From Marisa cornuarietis (taxonomy: Eukaryota > Mollusca > Gastropoda > Architaenioglossa > Ampullariidae), in the NCBI GenBank assembly GCA_004794655.1, contig SMMW01000032.1, positions 1,559,001 through 1,623,000 of the forward strand: DNA of 64,000 nt, in the 5' to 3' direction. This document shows positions 39,351 to 49,783 of this stretch, one piece after another. The notes under the pieces are model-generated. The model saw only the letters and a program-made list of their open reading frames with translations. It made no database searches and was not told where the DNA came from. The position numbers and the translations under genes are program-made. Positions within the stretch are counted from its first letter, which is position 1, and the number at the start of each line of letters is the position of its first letter.

Positions 39351-41652
39351 GTGGATGGCTGGATGACTGGTTGAGTGACGGAGGATCGAACTGAATCTTT
39401 CTTATGTGCCTATGCTGGCCTACACACAGAGGGTCACAGACATTAAAATAGGACAAACATTAACCGTGGTAAACATGAACAACACACCACATATTTAATT
39501 ATTTTTCTTTTCGCGGTATGATAAACTGACTAAACATCTCTACTGACCTTGTAACATCAATGTTGTCATTAAATATCATATAGGCGGAGGGTGCGGGAGA
39601 GAGAAGATGAAGTGTGTGAGAATGTTTAACACCTAGTTAACATCAACCAGAACAACGAGATAATAAAGGGACGGCTGAGAGAAAATAGGGATGAAGGAAG
39701 GAGACTGCACAATGTTGATCACGTGACTCCTGACCTGACCACACCTTACGAACTGATACATTCCTTTCTTTCGTTCTACAGCACATCAACATTTTTATCT
39801 GCTTCTCTTTCATCGTACAGCTGTACGTTTCCCAAGCTCCGGCTTCCAAGGGAGTTTCTTTTGTTAGAGGTGGTGGTGGTGATGGATAGGGTTGGGATGC
39901 TTCACAACACCCCATCACAACCAGACACACAAAGTTAAAAGTCTTGGACAAGTCCAGGTGAACACCTCTTGAACGAGCTCCTTGTACCACGCCGACAACT
40001 CGCAGTCGTAGATGGTGTGCGACTGGCGTTGTCGTCTCTTCCGTTTTACTTCTGCCTCCATCAACCGCTGGTGGGCTTTGAAGAATGTAGACACGGACAG
40101 GTTGGACAGTGTGTCCATTTGAGCTTGAAAACTTTCTATCTGAACATAGAAGACAAAGCTCCTCAGTATCACCAAGCATCAAAACGCTCTCCTTATTAAA
40201 TAACAAACTTTGTGAAAATGTCGACAGGAGGAAACGTTACACGGAAAAAAATCAAGCATCCCTTTCTGATCAGAAGTCTGCCCATCAGCCCCACCCTGTC
40301 AGACTGATGCCGGAAATATAGTTGATTGCACACTTGTCCATTGATAATGAGCTGTTGTATGTCTTGTATTGAATGTTCAGGTTTCGTCCGTTTGCTTCTT
40401 TGCGAATATGAGCGCCCATGAACTTCTACATGGACTTGGTGCTAGACTGGAAGTGACCCGGATATTTACACAGCCCCCCCCCCACATGAACCCCCGTGGC
40501 TAGACTGAACGTTACAAAAACGTGACAAGTACGTGGTCGCAACCCTCTCTGTACCCTCTTCAGTCCTCCCTCACCGTCTCATTGTCGACACGCCACAAAG
40601 TCTCGTCCACCGCTTGGTTCAGTTCCTTGCGTGTGGTGGCCCAATCTTTCCGTGAGACCAGGATGTTGGTCAACGAGTTCTTCTGCTTGGCCAGGACAGG
40701 AGGGTTAGGAAGAGGTGTGCCCACAGTGTGCCCTTGCTCGGCAGCTGCTAGAGCCTGTGCAGTTAACAGGATACGGGTGAGGGAGGAAGGTGGACAAAGA
40801 TTTTTATGCATCTCGGTCTTCAGCAAAAGTGCCAACGTATGCACTTTCTAGCAGATTCATACAGAAATCCTACATACACGTGGCTCGCGCTTCCCACCCC
40901 CCCCCCCACACACACGTATTTCTGTTTGTAAACCATAACATGTACAGATACGCTAGGTACAGTGAGTTATTTCGAAATTAACGAATTATTCTTGGATTAA
41001 GGAGATATTCTGGGATTAAAGAAACTTAAACTTTCATCGCTGGAGGTTTTTTCAATTGTGAAGGAGGTTAAAAAGGTGGTGGGGTTTGAATTTTTCGGTT
41101 ACAGGAAGATGCCCACGTGTTCACATGGCCTCAGCAGTTCTTTAGAGCCAGTTCTATTCTTGCTGTCATGTTAATGACGAGGCCCGATGAACATTCCCGG
41201 TGGTGTGACGTCGCCATTAAAAATCTTCAAATTTAAAGAAAGTTATAGAGATTGTTTATTTATTTGTTTTCTTCATTACGACAAGAAGTCTTGAAATCGT
41301 CTGACCACGTGACGTCATTGCTTTAAAAAAAATCTTTATAAAAACTCGTGCTAATAGCGAACCACTTTCGTTCTCGAGATGACCGCTATATGAAGCTTCC
41401 TATGCATAGAAAGGGGTCAAATCGTGACGTCACGATTGTACACAGATAGGCTTACTTAGCAAATGGTTCCAGCTCTCCCACTGACTGAGGTTTCACAAAG
41501 TAAAACATATCCATTTATAACCCCTACTTCTACACTCTTGTCCTTTGTCTCTGCATGGTAATGATTATGTTTGTGTGGGTTTTTTTTTTTTTTAGTAAAG
41601 CGCTTTGAGCCTCCGTATAATGGTGGGAAAAAGCACCAGACAAATTAACTTC

Positions 41653-41684
<32 letters not shown>

Positions 41685-43739
41685 TTCTAGATTTGGGGAA
41701 ACAGTATTTTGTTTAGATCTTTACCCGATCATTATGGAAAAAACCCTTTAACCCAATCATTAGGAAAAAAAATTAAGATACTAGACTAGTGAAGGCCTCT
41801 TCACCATGATGTGAAGTAACTTTACAGGAAAACCTTCCTAAAAGCTTGTTCTTTTCTATTTGTATTTTTTACGAAGAAGACCTTTGACCCATAACGACCA
41901 CAGTGACCTGCTGACCTGCCATACAATTGGCCAGGGCTTGCGCAGCATCTCTATATACTTCTCGTCCAGCGGAGTGGGCACGTGGCCCGGAGTCTCTCCC
42001 GGCGAGGGTTCACCCCGCACGTGGTGGAGGCGGGGACTGAGGAGCTTGCGTAGCATTTGGCTGGAAACATTGACGAGTCCATCCCCCTTTCGTCTGCGTG
42101 AGTCAACTGGCACTTGACTTAGGATCTGCAGTCCGTCCATTCATCCATCCATCCACACGTCCGTTCGTTCATCCGTACATTCGTCCATCCGTCTATTTGT
42201 GTATTGGTTCCCTACCGAAACATGTACTGTCTACACCAGGGGTAACCAACCTTTTTGACACACATGGTCCGTGTTGGCTACCCCTGGTCTTCCCGACAAC
42301 AGAGCAAAATGTAGACCCTTCGTCGTTGTCCCCACACTTGGTAGACAAACCATAACAAAATTAAAAGAAACAGAAGAAAAAGAAGAAAAGTAGGGGGGAT
42401 TGGGGAAATTTGAGGTAAAGTTATATCCTTATTATCTTCTACTCACTCACTCACTCACTCCCTCACTCACTCACTCACTCACCTGCTCCCTGAAGCTGTG
42501 CAAAACTCCCCCGTGGCCACCCAGGCCCTTCCTGCTGGGGGCAGGGAAGAGGTCGGTGTCTTTGCCACTGGCTGGGGAGTCCAGGTTGTCAAGATTGATT
42601 GGGACGTTGGACCGAAGGTGTCGCACCTTGACATGCAGAAGCTTCTCGATCAAGAGCTTCAGGGTCGCCAAGAACAGGATATCATCCCTCCTGACACGCT
42701 CCTGTATTACAGGATAGGTGTCAAGATAAATGTTCAGCAATTGTGAGACTGCGCGATAAAAGTGCTGTGGCGTTGTTGTTATTATTGTTGTTGTTGTTCT
42801 TCTCTTCTTATTATTATCAATCAATATTATCAATGTAATGCAAGTTATCATCTTCTTTATCATCGTCTTTCTCTTGCTTGCTGTTGCTGCTGTTCCGTGG
42901 GTGACTTTTTTGTTATTGTACATCATAATTTCTTCTAACGTAGAGCCCTCCTAGCCTTGTAGTCAGATAACTACCGTCATCATTGGATTTATTCCCCCCT
43001 CCTTCACCTCAAAACCTCAACAGAGGCGCTACATCAGGTGCAAACTGCACGGACTGTCTTACCTTGCGGTTCACCAGGTCCGGGTCCCCGATATCGATCT
43101 TGGAGATCTCTTCTTTTTGCGGGGGCTCCTCTCGCCTCAGTCGTTCGTTCCACACCCGCATGAAGTGAGAGGTGAAGTCCACACCCGCCTTGACGCTTTG
43201 AATCCTGCAATTTGATTGGCTGGGTTAAGAATTGTTTGTAAACTAAGCTGCTTGTCAAAAATAAATCAATCGATCTCTCTCATCAGATTGATATGAATAC
43301 AGAGAGAAAGAGAGTGGAGGGAATAGGGATGTAACAGTCAAACAATGGTGTCACAAAGCGAAACGGATGAGGAAAGAGGAAGACGCCTTGCATCCATGAC
43401 CTTCTGATTGACGAGTTCATCCCACCATCGACAGCACTAGTAGCAACAACGACGGTATTAGTAGTAGGGGTGAGCAAGAGATGTAGTGGTAGTTATAAAA
43501 TAAACAGAAACAAGCACACGTACACAAGGGCCGAGGGTCAAAGAAAGATCCCCCCACCCGTCTCCCCACCTGGACTCTGTCTCGTTCAGGTGTGTGCGGA
43601 TGGCGGAGAATCCAGCCGTGGAACATGAAAACAGGTCGGTGGTGTCTTTGAAGATTTCAGTGGTACGAGCCTGTTCTGTCCGTTTTGGGACGAATTTTTC
43701 GAAATGGCTGATGTACAAATCCCTAATCTGAAGAAGGAG

Positions 43740-43814
<75 letters not shown>

Positions 43815-46729
43815 TCGAGTTTGTGGAACTTTTTGCCATTTTATGTGGCCCCAACTCGGTCAAAATTTAGCATCGTTTGTCTTGGAGAAGCTGACAATGA
43901 CAAGTGTGTGTTGGTTAAATAAAATTGTTCATGGCGGACACGTGACAAGTAGGTGTGTGTGTGGGGGGGGGGCGTGTGGTAAGATCAAACTTTTCTTGGC
44001 AGACCAAGGACACAACATGTTTAGCATCTTTGCCGATCTGTGCTTTTCACGCTAAACTTTGCTCATCACGCCTCGTAAGCTTCTGCATCTTCTGCACATC
44101 CCTGATTCTCCAACAATAAAATAGCATCAGGCAATGAGATAACATAGTTTATTGGAAAGAAAACCACGAGACAGTGGCCAGAAACAGGGTGGAAGGGGGA
44201 AGAAAATGGAGGGGGGGAGCTTGATTGAGGTCGCGAGGAGGGCGTTTCCGCCAACCGCCAGATTGCCAAACGTTAAAAAGTTAATGTCACGGGCCATTCT
44301 GCTTACAAACAAAATTAAGGAAACACTAGCTTGTTTCACTGCATTTAATTCTATTCTTTCGCTTTCCCGGCACACCCCTAAAGAAACAAACATTTCTAGA
44401 AATGATGAGAAAGATTTAAAGTGTAGGATTAAAGAAACCATAGAGTAGACACTTTCAGAAAAGAAAAAGCAGCTTAAAGATCGCACTAACATGTCTCCAT
44501 TGTTTGCACGACAGTTTTCACAAGACTTGATATTACTATATATTACAGGACATGATATTAGATAGTGCAAGACATGATACTAGAGACCAGAAGACATGAT
44601 GTCACATGATATTACTAGATATTACAGGACATGATACTAGAGACCAGAAGACCTGATGTCACATGATATTACTAGATATTACAGGACATGATATTAGATA
44701 TTACAGGACATGATACTAGAGACCAGAAGACCTGATGTCACATGATATTACTAGATATTACAGGACATGATATTAGATATTACAGGACATGATACTAGAG
44801 ACCAGAAGACCTGATGTCACATGATATTACTAGATATTACAGGACATGATATTAGATAGTGCAAGACGTGATACTAGATATCAGAAGACATGATGTCACA
44901 TGATATTACTAGATATTACAGGACATGATATTAGATAGTGCAAGACGTGATACTAGATACCAGAAGACATGATGTCACATGATATTGCTAGAAGACATGA
45001 TATTTCTACTGTCGCCATCGCCATTTTTATCACCAACGCGTCGGCATCGTCATTAGCTTAATTAAAAGTTTTATTTATTTTTTCTATTTCTTCCTTCGTC
45101 TCCTATTTTCATTTTTGTAATGTTCTTAATCTTTCTTTCTTACCTCCGTCTTTGTCTTTCTTCATCCTTCTTTCTATTCGTTCTTTCTTTCTCAGTCTTC
45201 GGAAGATCATAAAGGGAGAATTGGGTATTAGCAATAAATCGTTGCTCCCTCACCACCACCACCACCTATCATGGAGGCTGGAAACACCTGCAGAAAGCTA
45301 CCTGCAGTACATCTCCAGTTGTCAGCGCTGCCAGCGAGTAGCATAAACATTGTCAAGGGCCAGCCACTCAGGGGACAAGCGGATGTTGGACTTTCTCTCG
45401 TCTTCGCCTCTCGCGTCGTCGGCTCCGTCACGGCGGTTCATTTAGATGCCACGAGCAGATTTCTGATTGGCTAGTAAAGCATCTCTGACTTCACGGGTCG
45501 CTTCTCCGACGATATTAAGTGGTTAGCGAGGGGAGGGAGAGAGAGAGACACTTCACACAGACGACTGTGAATATATTATTAGTTACCTTGGGATCAACAC
45601 AATGCCTCATAGCGTCGAAAACCAGCTCCTCCAACCCCAGGGTGGGCCACCCGCCTACAGGGACGTAAGTTTCGTTCATAGGTGTTAAGACACCTTGATT
45701 CATGTGCTTGCATCTGTTGACAAATGCCAGAATCAGGAGCAATCTCATCATGGCAGAGTTAGAAACAAGACCCCCCCCCCCAACAGATTGACCGACTGGT
45801 TGTATCGTTAACAAAATACTTCCTTCAAGAGCATAATATGACTGCACTAGTATCAAATTAGATGGCACTACTATGAAATAAGATGACACTAGTATGAAAT
45901 AACAATAAAGAACAAGCGCTAAGAGCATACTCTCTACGAGTGTGAATATGCGCTATACAAATCTTCACTATTATTATTATTATTATTTAAATAAGATGAC
46001 TCTAGTATGAAATTAGATGACACTAGTATCAAATTAGATGACACTAGTATCAAATTAGATGACACTAGTATGAAATAAGATGAATCTAGTATCAAATTAG
46101 ATGACACTAGTCTCAAATTAGACGAAGCTAGTATTAAAGAAGATGATACTAGTATTAAATTAAATTAGATGACATGAGTATCATATGAGGTTAATCTAGA
46201 CGAGAGGCACATGCGCATACAATGAATAATTGTGAAGAAAGCCGTGAACTGAGTGTTTGTTTCTGATGTTAAAGTTAAAACTTATGACCAGTGGCGTCAG
46301 ACAGAAAATTTTGCTTGAATTTCTTCAGTTATGGAGTAGAAACAAACCACTTGCATTAAAAAAAAACTGTAATCTAACAGGTCTGCGGTCTGCTGTAGTG
46401 CGGTAGTGCGGTGTCAAATAATAAAATGGAAATGGGTTTCAATAAAGAAGTGATCACAGCGAGATAAATTATCATTACATTCATTTCAAAGCAAACTTAT
46501 ATATATATATATATATTGTTACATTTTCCACAAATAAAACGACTGACAGGACAAACCTTCGGTAAACCTTTTCATCTCTTTCTTCGGGTGATGCCTGTAC
46601 CACTCGATGTGTTTGGTTCCTGACTCGAATGGTCGGTTCTTGGGTGTAGACATCTTGCGGTGTGAAGTAGTACTGTGGAAAGGTCTTGCCCAGGAAGTTG
46701 GCGATTGCCTGGCTGCGTATAGACGCCAT
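38854..46729 (-). CDS. Nine-exon gene, unrecognised 569-aa helical protein
   Basis: Nine coding exons on the minus strand join into one open frame of 569 codons plus stop. Coding exons are 46557-46729, 45587-45713, 43570-43727, 43063-43204, 42483-42764, 41916-42125, 40575-40754, 39966-40139 and 38854-39117. Every intron is GT-AG, and phases match throughout (2,0,2,0,0,0,0,0). The start ATG follows AAG, is followed by G, and has an in-frame TGA a few codons upstream. I see no signal peptide and no clear membrane segment. The protein looks alpha-helical, with a basic block KRKRRQRQ in exon 8 and a Gly/Ser/Pro-rich linker at the end of exon 5. I do not recognise the family. From memory the C-terminal pattern (Cys, then helix, then His, ending WLxxR) faintly recalls the ciliary/testis protein CCDC60, but that is unverified. 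The gene structure is very likely real; the function is unknown. Confidence 0.9.
39155..39352 (+). repeat. GT-rich microsatellite cluster in intron 8
   Basis: Two main (GT)n blocks, at 39157-39192 and 39306-39328, the second followed by (GA)n to about 39350, with shorter GT runs between. All lie in the last intron of the gene. Confidence 0.9.
39966..40139 (-). CDS. Exon 8 (residues 425-482), basic block
   Basis: Acceptor TGTCTTCTATGTTCAG, phase 0, then IESFQAQMDTLSNLSVSTFF. The exon ends WYKELVQE at donor GAG|GTGTTC (phase 0). It holds the basic run KRKRRQRQ at about residues 456-463, which could be a nuclear-localisation or nucleic-acid-contact patch, or just a charged helix; the sequence does not decide between these. 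Confidence 0.9.
40575..40754 (-). CDS. Exon 7 (residues 365-424)
   Basis: Acceptor GTTAACTGCACAG, phase 0, then ALAAAEQGHTVGTPLPNPPV. The exon ends TLWRVDNET at donor ACG|GTGAGG (phase 0). The second half is a charged helix with a Trp (KDWATTRKELNQAVDETLW). Confidence 0.9.
41420..41437. promoter_or_regulatory. 18-bp perfect palindrome centred on a CRE
   Basis: AATCGTGACGTCACGATT is an exact palindrome and contains TGACGTCA, the binding core of CREB/ATF-type bZIP factors. Another TGACGTCA preceded by CACG lies about 110 bases away at 41310-41317. Both are in intron 6 of the nine-exon gene. A role as an intronic enhancer is inference. Confidence 0.45.
41597..41681 (+). mobile_element. (ATT)n-tailed retroposon end, copy 2
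   Basis: AAAGCGCTTTGAGCCTCC, a short spacer, AAAAGCACCAGACAAATTAA, then (ATT)n at 41652-41681. This is the same paired-GCGC layout as the 33.3-kb copy, in opposite orientation and inside intron 6 of the gene. The upstream body is not obvious; a poly(T) run precedes it. Confidence 0.65.
41916..42125 (-). CDS. Exon 6 (residues 295-364)
   Basis: Acceptor GGACTGCAG, phase 0, then ILSQVPVDSRRRKGDGLVNV. The exon ends LRKPWPIVWQ at donor CAG|GTCAGC (phase 0). It contains a Pro/Gly-rich stretch (GEPSPGETPGHVPTP), probably a flexible linker, before a short helix. An alternative AG 18 bases in (GTGCCAG) would shift the frame, so the first is used. Confidence 0.88.
42442..42482 (-). repeat. (GTGA)n microsatellite forming exon 5 donor
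   Basis: The plus strand reads (ACTC)n with one CCTC interruption, directly abutting exon 5. On the gene strand the repeat reads GTGAGTGAGTGA..., so the authentic donor and each following unit contain GTGAGT, the optimal 5' splice-site core. Confidence 0.85.
42483..42764 (-). CDS. Exon 5 (residues 201-294), donor in (GTGA)n
   Basis: Acceptor GCCACAG, phase 0, then HFYRAVSQLLNIYLDTYPVI and a helical region with DDILFLATLKLLIEKLL. It continues into a Gly/Ser/Pro-rich linker and ends HSFREQ. Donor is CAG|GTGAGT, and it is the first unit of a (GTGA)n tetranucleotide array that continues for about 40 bases into the intron. This is the largest coding exon. Confidence 0.9.
43063..43204 (-). CDS. 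Exon 4 (residues 153-200)
   Basis: Acceptor AATTTGATTGGC...-type strand reads GCCAATCAAATTGCAG on the coding strand. One base completes Arg, then IQSVKAGVDFTSHFMRVWNE follows. The exon ends DPDLVNRK at donor CGCAAG|GTAAGA, a near-perfect consensus (phase 0). The middle is a charged helix (RLRREEPPQKEEISK). Confidence 0.9.
43570..43727 (-). CDS. Exon 3 (residues 101-152 and part of 153)
   Basis: Acceptor TCTCCTTCTTCAG, phase 0, then IRDLYISHFEKFVPKRTEQA. The exon ends HLNETES plus two bases at donor CCAG|GTGGGG (phase 2). The pyrimidine tract is only 13 bases long because a (GAT)n repeat begins immediately upstream of it. The segment is predicted helical and contains two Cys/Ser-rich turns (DLFSCSTAGFS). 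Confidence 0.88.
43741..43814 (-). repeat. (GAT)n microsatellite 13 bases from exon 3 acceptor
   Basis: About 24 perfect ATC units on the plus strand (GAT on the gene strand). They occupy the place where the branch point and upstream pyrimidine tract of intron 2 would normally lie. Only TCTCCTTCTTCAG separates the repeat from exon 3. Confidence 0.9.
44533..45003 (+). repeat. Minisatellite with ~79-bp higher-order unit
   Basis: Built from GACATGATACTAGAGACCAG, AAGACCTGATGTCACATGAT, ATTACTAGATATTACAGG and GACATGATATTAGATATTAC subunits. The whole block repeats about five times with variants GATAGTGCAAGACGTG. It lies in intron 2 of the nine-exon gene. Confidence 0.9.
45322..45441 (-). other. 39-aa open frame in intron 2, possible cryptic exon
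   Basis: A minus-strand ATG opens a frame of 39 codons. Its second half, SNIRLSPEWLALDNVYATRW, looks more protein-like than random intron, then stops at TGA. Beyond the stop the same frame continues QLEMYC to a GT donor. No pyrimidine-rich acceptor precedes it. It may be a decayed exon, a fragment of a mobile element, or chance. Confidence 0.25.
45587..45713 (-). CDS. Exon 2 (residues 58-100)
   Basis: Acceptor TTTGTCAACAG supplies the single base that completes the split Arg codon. The exon reads CKHMNQGVLTPMNETYVPVG, then GWPTLGLEELVFDAMRHC, and ends VDPK at donor AAG|GTAACT (phase 0). A second possible acceptor 62 bases further in (CCTGTAG) would break the frame, so the upstream one is chosen. 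The 21-bp minisatellite at 45.84-46.19 kb lies in the intron before this exon. Confidence 0.85.
45841..46190 (+). repeat. 21-bp minisatellite split by a retroposon end
   Basis: Units of GATGACACTAGTATCAAATT plus A run from 45841 to about 45903 and resume at 45989 to about 46190. The 80-bp (ATT)n-tailed element lies between. The array lies in intron 1 of the gene. Confidence 0.9.
45912..45988 (+). mobile_element. (ATT)n-tailed retroposon end, copy 3, in a minisatellite
   Basis: AACAAGCGCTAAGAGCAT, a spacer, then ATGCGCTATACAAATCTTC and (ATT)n. It is about 80 bp long, lies in intron 1 of the gene, and interrupts the 21-bp minisatellite. AAATAA occurs on both sides and could be a target-site duplication. 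Confidence 0.65.
46557..46729 (-). CDS. Exon 1 (residues 1-57 and part of 58)
   Basis: It begins MASIRSQAIANFLGK and ends in VYR plus two bases of the next codon, with donor CGAAG|GTTTGT (phase 2). Upstream of the ATG the same frame carries TGA, so this is the natural start unless an unseen upstream coding exon exists. It is rich in aromatic and polar residues (FPQYYFTPQ) and shows no targeting signal that I can identify. Confidence 0.85.
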
Positions 46730-47777
46730 CTTGAAGTCACTTTGCAGTCAACCTTGCGACTGTTTCCTCCGCCCGATGCTTGCTTTTCCTCCTTCACGAA
46801 CTTGCCTTTGATGTGATGCTCTCAGTGGTAGCTGCTGGTCAGAAATACGGTTTGTTCACATTTTCTGCAAGAATCAGGAAGTTGAGGAACTTGTTTTGTC
46901 TTGATCATGTTTTCGCCAGCCATGATACACTTCTGACAAATTTTCGGCAAAAGTACTTCTCAGAAACTCCAGCAATCTATTCTGACAACTTGAGCTATCT
47001 GAGCACTTACTCCAAGAAATATTAATTTCTTAGAAAAAGCAGCTTTACAAGAGAGACACAAGTACTTCTATCACAAAGCAAGAACAAGACAGGAGTCTAC
47101 CTGTGCCGGTACACGTATCCCCATGGTAACAGTTCCATGCTGACGCAGTGTCAATCGTCAACGAAGGAAGAGAGAGCTAAAATTACGTAATGAGCTATAA
47201 TTAGCCCTCATTACTCGTGTCTGTCTGCACAGGTAAGCTGTACACTTACCTACACATTTCACCTTCGCACAGTCGACGCTGATTGGTGTTGAGACTGATG
47301 GACACCACAAACACACCAACCACACGGTGATCATCCCTAGGGTCCTCCCACATAAAATATAATGCGTGGTGCTTTGTTCTCATGGTGAAAATAAAGGCCG
47401 CGAACATACCAGTCTATCCAGTGATGTGTCCTAAAAGTTCTGGTTTATCTGTCTATGTGGTATGTGACTATATTGTATCTGCACATATGCACGTGTAGAA
47501 GGAAGCTAACATCGTATGTTTTCCCGAAGTATGCTCACCTCCTTTCTGCACAGAGAGAAATGCGAGAGACTGTGGTTTACATTTGTCTGTCTGAATGATT
47601 ATTATTGTGCTGAGTGTCGTTAGCAACAGCTTTCCTTCCAGTCACCTGTCACATTTGTTATTTCTTCCTAGGTGCGGTGGAGAAGCTTTAAACAAGCGAA
47701 GCACTGAAAACTGATTACCACTTAAAGTGTGTTCAATGAATGCGAATATCCACCTCCTTTCCTATCCTTCTATCCCT

Positions 47778-47849
<72 letters not shown>

Positions 47850-48430
47850 GTATTTTACTGATTATTTTTCAAAAAAGCAAACTTAAGGCTTTATCTTCAC
47901 GGACTGGTTATCTTTGGTAGTTCCAGGTTTGGGTCCTTAAAATATAAGCCACGAGTCTGAAAACATTTTATGTGGGGTAACTAAACTAGCTGTAGAGCCA
48001 CTGTCTCGAATCCTGGTCGTTGTCTAACGTTTGCTTGCTTGCTTCCTTCCTTCCCAACTCCTGTTTATGTTTTCCCATTCCTATCACACCACCAGCAAAA
48101 AAAAAAAAAAGAACTTATTGCGGTCACGTGGACAAGCGGTAAATGGCTGGGTCTACAGGCTCGGATCTTGGCTCCACTACAAGTACTTCATCTATTGACG
48201 TGGAACTTTATTCCCTACAGAATTGATAAAGTTCATTTATTCACTAATTTACTTATTACTAGCCTGGGTACCCGGCTTCGCCAAGGTTGCTATCTTCCGC
48301 ACGTTCCCCAGGTGTGATTTATTTGTCAAGTTTTGATTCATTGCTTTATTTTAATTATTCCTACGAGACGTCAGTGAAGTGAAAAATGAAGTACTTCTAC
48401 ACTTGGTGTTCCTCCCTTAACTGGGCAGTT
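46730..48430. other. 5' flank of the nine-exon gene, no gene seen
   Basis: This lies upstream of the minus-strand gene and should hold its promoter and any untranslated exons. I see no clear TATA box or CpG-rich block. A (TC)n(AC)n microsatellite occupies 47779-47848. The rest is ordinary AT-rich DNA without protein-like frames. Confidence 0.5.
47779..47848 (+). repeat. (TC)n(AC)n microsatellite
   Basis: Eleven TC units followed by 24 AC units, about 1 kb upstream of the gene's start codon. Confidence 0.97.
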
Positions 48431-49245
48431 TAACAAATGTTGACCAACTAAAGCATGTTGTCAGGGACGAAGATAGTGAGACACTAATATCAGTCAGTAC
48501 ATAAAGAACTTAAAAGGACCATTTTGGAGGAAAAGGAGTAATATATAAACAGAAGGTAGGGGTGAATATTCTAGAGCAGAATACGAAGAAAGTATGAGAA
48601 GGAGTAAAACTGGTGAGTGGACACCTGAGCAAGCAGAATTCAGAGAACAATGAATATGCAGACAAATTGACTACTTTCTATTGTTGTTTCGGCTGCTGTG
48701 GTTTTGCAGAAGAAAGACACAAGATGAGGAGGAATCTTAATGCTCTAAAAAAGGAAAGGGGAGTAGAGAGCTTTAATGAGATTACAGAGAAGGTGTGCCG
48801 ACAGCTTCATAAGATGCGCACTCATAAAGCATTTTATCTCAAAGTTCTGTGGTGGCCAGCTTGCCAAAACTATAAGTATTATATTAATATATAACTTATT
48901 AACCGTTCTGCCCTTTAGTCTGGAAAACATCGTGTATTGTGCCAGTGCCAAAGAGAAGTCCTGGGCTAGAAGTAAACGATTTACCTCACTGTGATAAACG
49001 TTCGTAAAAAGCTAGTTCGCAGACACTTACAAGGACTAGTCCAGGGCCCTTCAGACTCACCACAGTTCGCCTACAGAAGTAAAGACAGTGTAGAAAACAG
49101 TTTTATGTCTTCTATAGAAATTATACACATCTGGAGTATCTGAACACCTGCACACAAGGTCTGTGATTTACATCGGTGTCATACGGAAACATCTAATCAG
49201 CATTTAGCAGTTTTCTTAGGTCTGTCCACAAACAGGAATCGGGGG

Positions 49246-49247
<2 letters not shown>

Positions 49248-49316
<69 letters not shown>
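49248..49316 (+). repeat. (GT)n microsatellite in the LINE remnant
   Basis: About 34 perfect GT units placed between the 'QFAYR' and 'FADD' blocks of the decayed reverse transcriptase. Confidence 0.97.
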
Positions 49317-49317
<1 letters not shown>

Positions 49318-49783
49318 ACGGCTTTGATTACTACATACTTTTACTGTGCTTTGCAAGGGACAGTCCTCTCTCATTTTTGTTGTTGTTGTTGTTGTTGTTT
49401 TGCTTTCCTTGTACATGGCTAAATGCTGTTAGATATGATAACTGCCCTCTAGTTAAATTTGCAGATGATACCAGATTTACGGACTGTCATTGAGCGACGA
49501 CGACTCCCACTACAGACAGGTGACTGATGACGATATTGCATAGTGTGATGATAATTATGTAGAGTTAAGCGCTAAGAAAAAGAAAATGAAAGAAATGATT
49601 GTTGATCTTAGGAAGGAGAGGGTTGTTTCTGACTATTAAAGGAGAAGTAGTAAGAAGAGGGGAGAGCTACAAATATTTAGGCATAATTATTGATGATACA
49701 AACTTATTTAGAAAGCTCATGTAGTTGTGCATAGCCGCCTGTACTGTCTCAAAAAGCTGTAGTAGATGTAATGTGCACTTAGA

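Noticed and set aside
39643..40206. 187-codon minus frame overlapping exon 8
   Set aside because: It is a different frame from the exon supported by splice phases, and so a shadow of it.
44127..44570. 147-codon minus and 98-codon plus frames in intron 2
   Set aside because: They overlap on opposite strands, lack splice signals in phase with the gene, and show no domain.
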